Source: Gammaproteobacteria bacterium (GTDB taxonomy: Bacteria > Pseudomonadota > Gammaproteobacteria > Thiohalospirales > Thiohalospiraceae). Taken from it: a stretch of 7,272 nucleotides of DNA. The DNA lies in contig DRMK01000042.1 of NCBI GenBank assembly GCA_011322575.1, forward strand, positions 1-7,272. Direction: 5' to 3'. The translations under genes were made by a program, and so were the position numbers. The notes below the pieces were generated by a model, which was given only the letters and a program-made list of their open reading frames with translations, was not told where the DNA came from and made no database searches. Below are positions 7,067 through 7,272 of this stretch, piece by piece. Position 1 is the stretch's first letter; every line of letters begins with the position of its first letter.

Positions 7067-7272
7067 CTATCGCCCCGCCCAATCGACCAGCTCCCGCACC
7101 GACTGCTGATCAAATTTCATCCGGAATTTGAGGAATGGCCCCTCCATCGTATAGCGGCTGCGGGAAAAATCCTCATCGTAGAATCCATCGATGTTGTACC
7201 CCAGGCTGACCCAGATGTTATCGGCGAAAGAGTGCCCCACTGAAGCTCCGCTGCTGTAGTCGTACTGGCGGG
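7067..7272 (-). CDS. C-terminal end of an outer-membrane beta-barrel protein, N-terminus outside window
   Basis: Only the last 67 codons and the TAG stop are present. The frame reads as typical outer-membrane barrel strands with alternating hydrophobic and polar residues: SSGASVGHSFADNIWVSLGY, then a turn (GFYDEDFSRSRY), then a final strand TMEGPFLKFRMKF ending in Phe. Unlike classic outer-membrane proteins, where the terminal Phe is the last residue, 14 more residues follow (DQQSVRELVDWAGR). From memory, similar tails occur on very large DUF11/SdrD-like repeat proteins carrying a C-terminal barrel, but the passenger part cannot be seen here. The stop lies 68 bases before the preferred start of the DUF11 gene, or 2 bases before an alternative ATG, so the two are probably co-transcribed. 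A lone barrel or porin-like protein is the alternative. Confidence 0.72.
   Translation of the reverse strand, partial: RQYDYSSGASVGHSFADNIWVSLGYNIDGFYDEDFSRSRYTMEGPFLKFRMKFDQQSVRELVDWAGR

Overview
The window looks like part of a Gram-negative, probably gammaproteobacterial chromosome. The evidence is a periplasm-sensing hybrid histidine kinase, a YggE-type periplasmic protein, and the tail of an outer-membrane beta-barrel. GC content is high across the kinase (one hand-counted 60-base line is 70%) but falls to about 42% in parts of the surface-protein gene. The genus cannot be named from sequence alone. I see no rRNA, tRNA, CRISPR array, transposase or phage gene.

Layout from left to right. 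(1) Bases 1-3525, minus strand: a BvgS/EvgS-type hybrid sensor kinase. It has a signal peptide, two periplasmic solute-binding domains, one membrane helix, a PAS domain, HisKA, HATPase and two receiver domains. The C-terminus runs off the left edge. (2) Bases 3526-3702: a divergent intergenic region with an extended -10 promoter candidate, a short dyad, and two mutually exclusive hairpins near a ribosome binding site. (3) Bases 3703-4407, plus strand: a secreted SIMPL/DUF541 (YggE-like) protein. (4) Bases 4408-4478: a 71-bp convergent gap without a convincing terminator. (5) Bases 4479-6998, minus strand: a large secreted beta-strand-repeat protein ending in a DUF11 domain. (6) Bases 7067-7272, minus strand: the last 67 codons of an outer-membrane beta-barrel protein, immediately upstream of gene 5 and probably in the same operon.

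Two modules can be read. The kinase and the SIMPL protein are divergent and share one control region, which suggests but does not prove joint regulation of an envelope-sensing or stress function. The barrel protein and the DUF11 protein form a separate cell-surface module. The most notable observations are in the surface gene: a strong GC gradient, two 7-base homopolymer tracts inside the reading frame, and a barrel-less repeat protein next to a barrel-bearing neighbour. Nothing here proves a new system.
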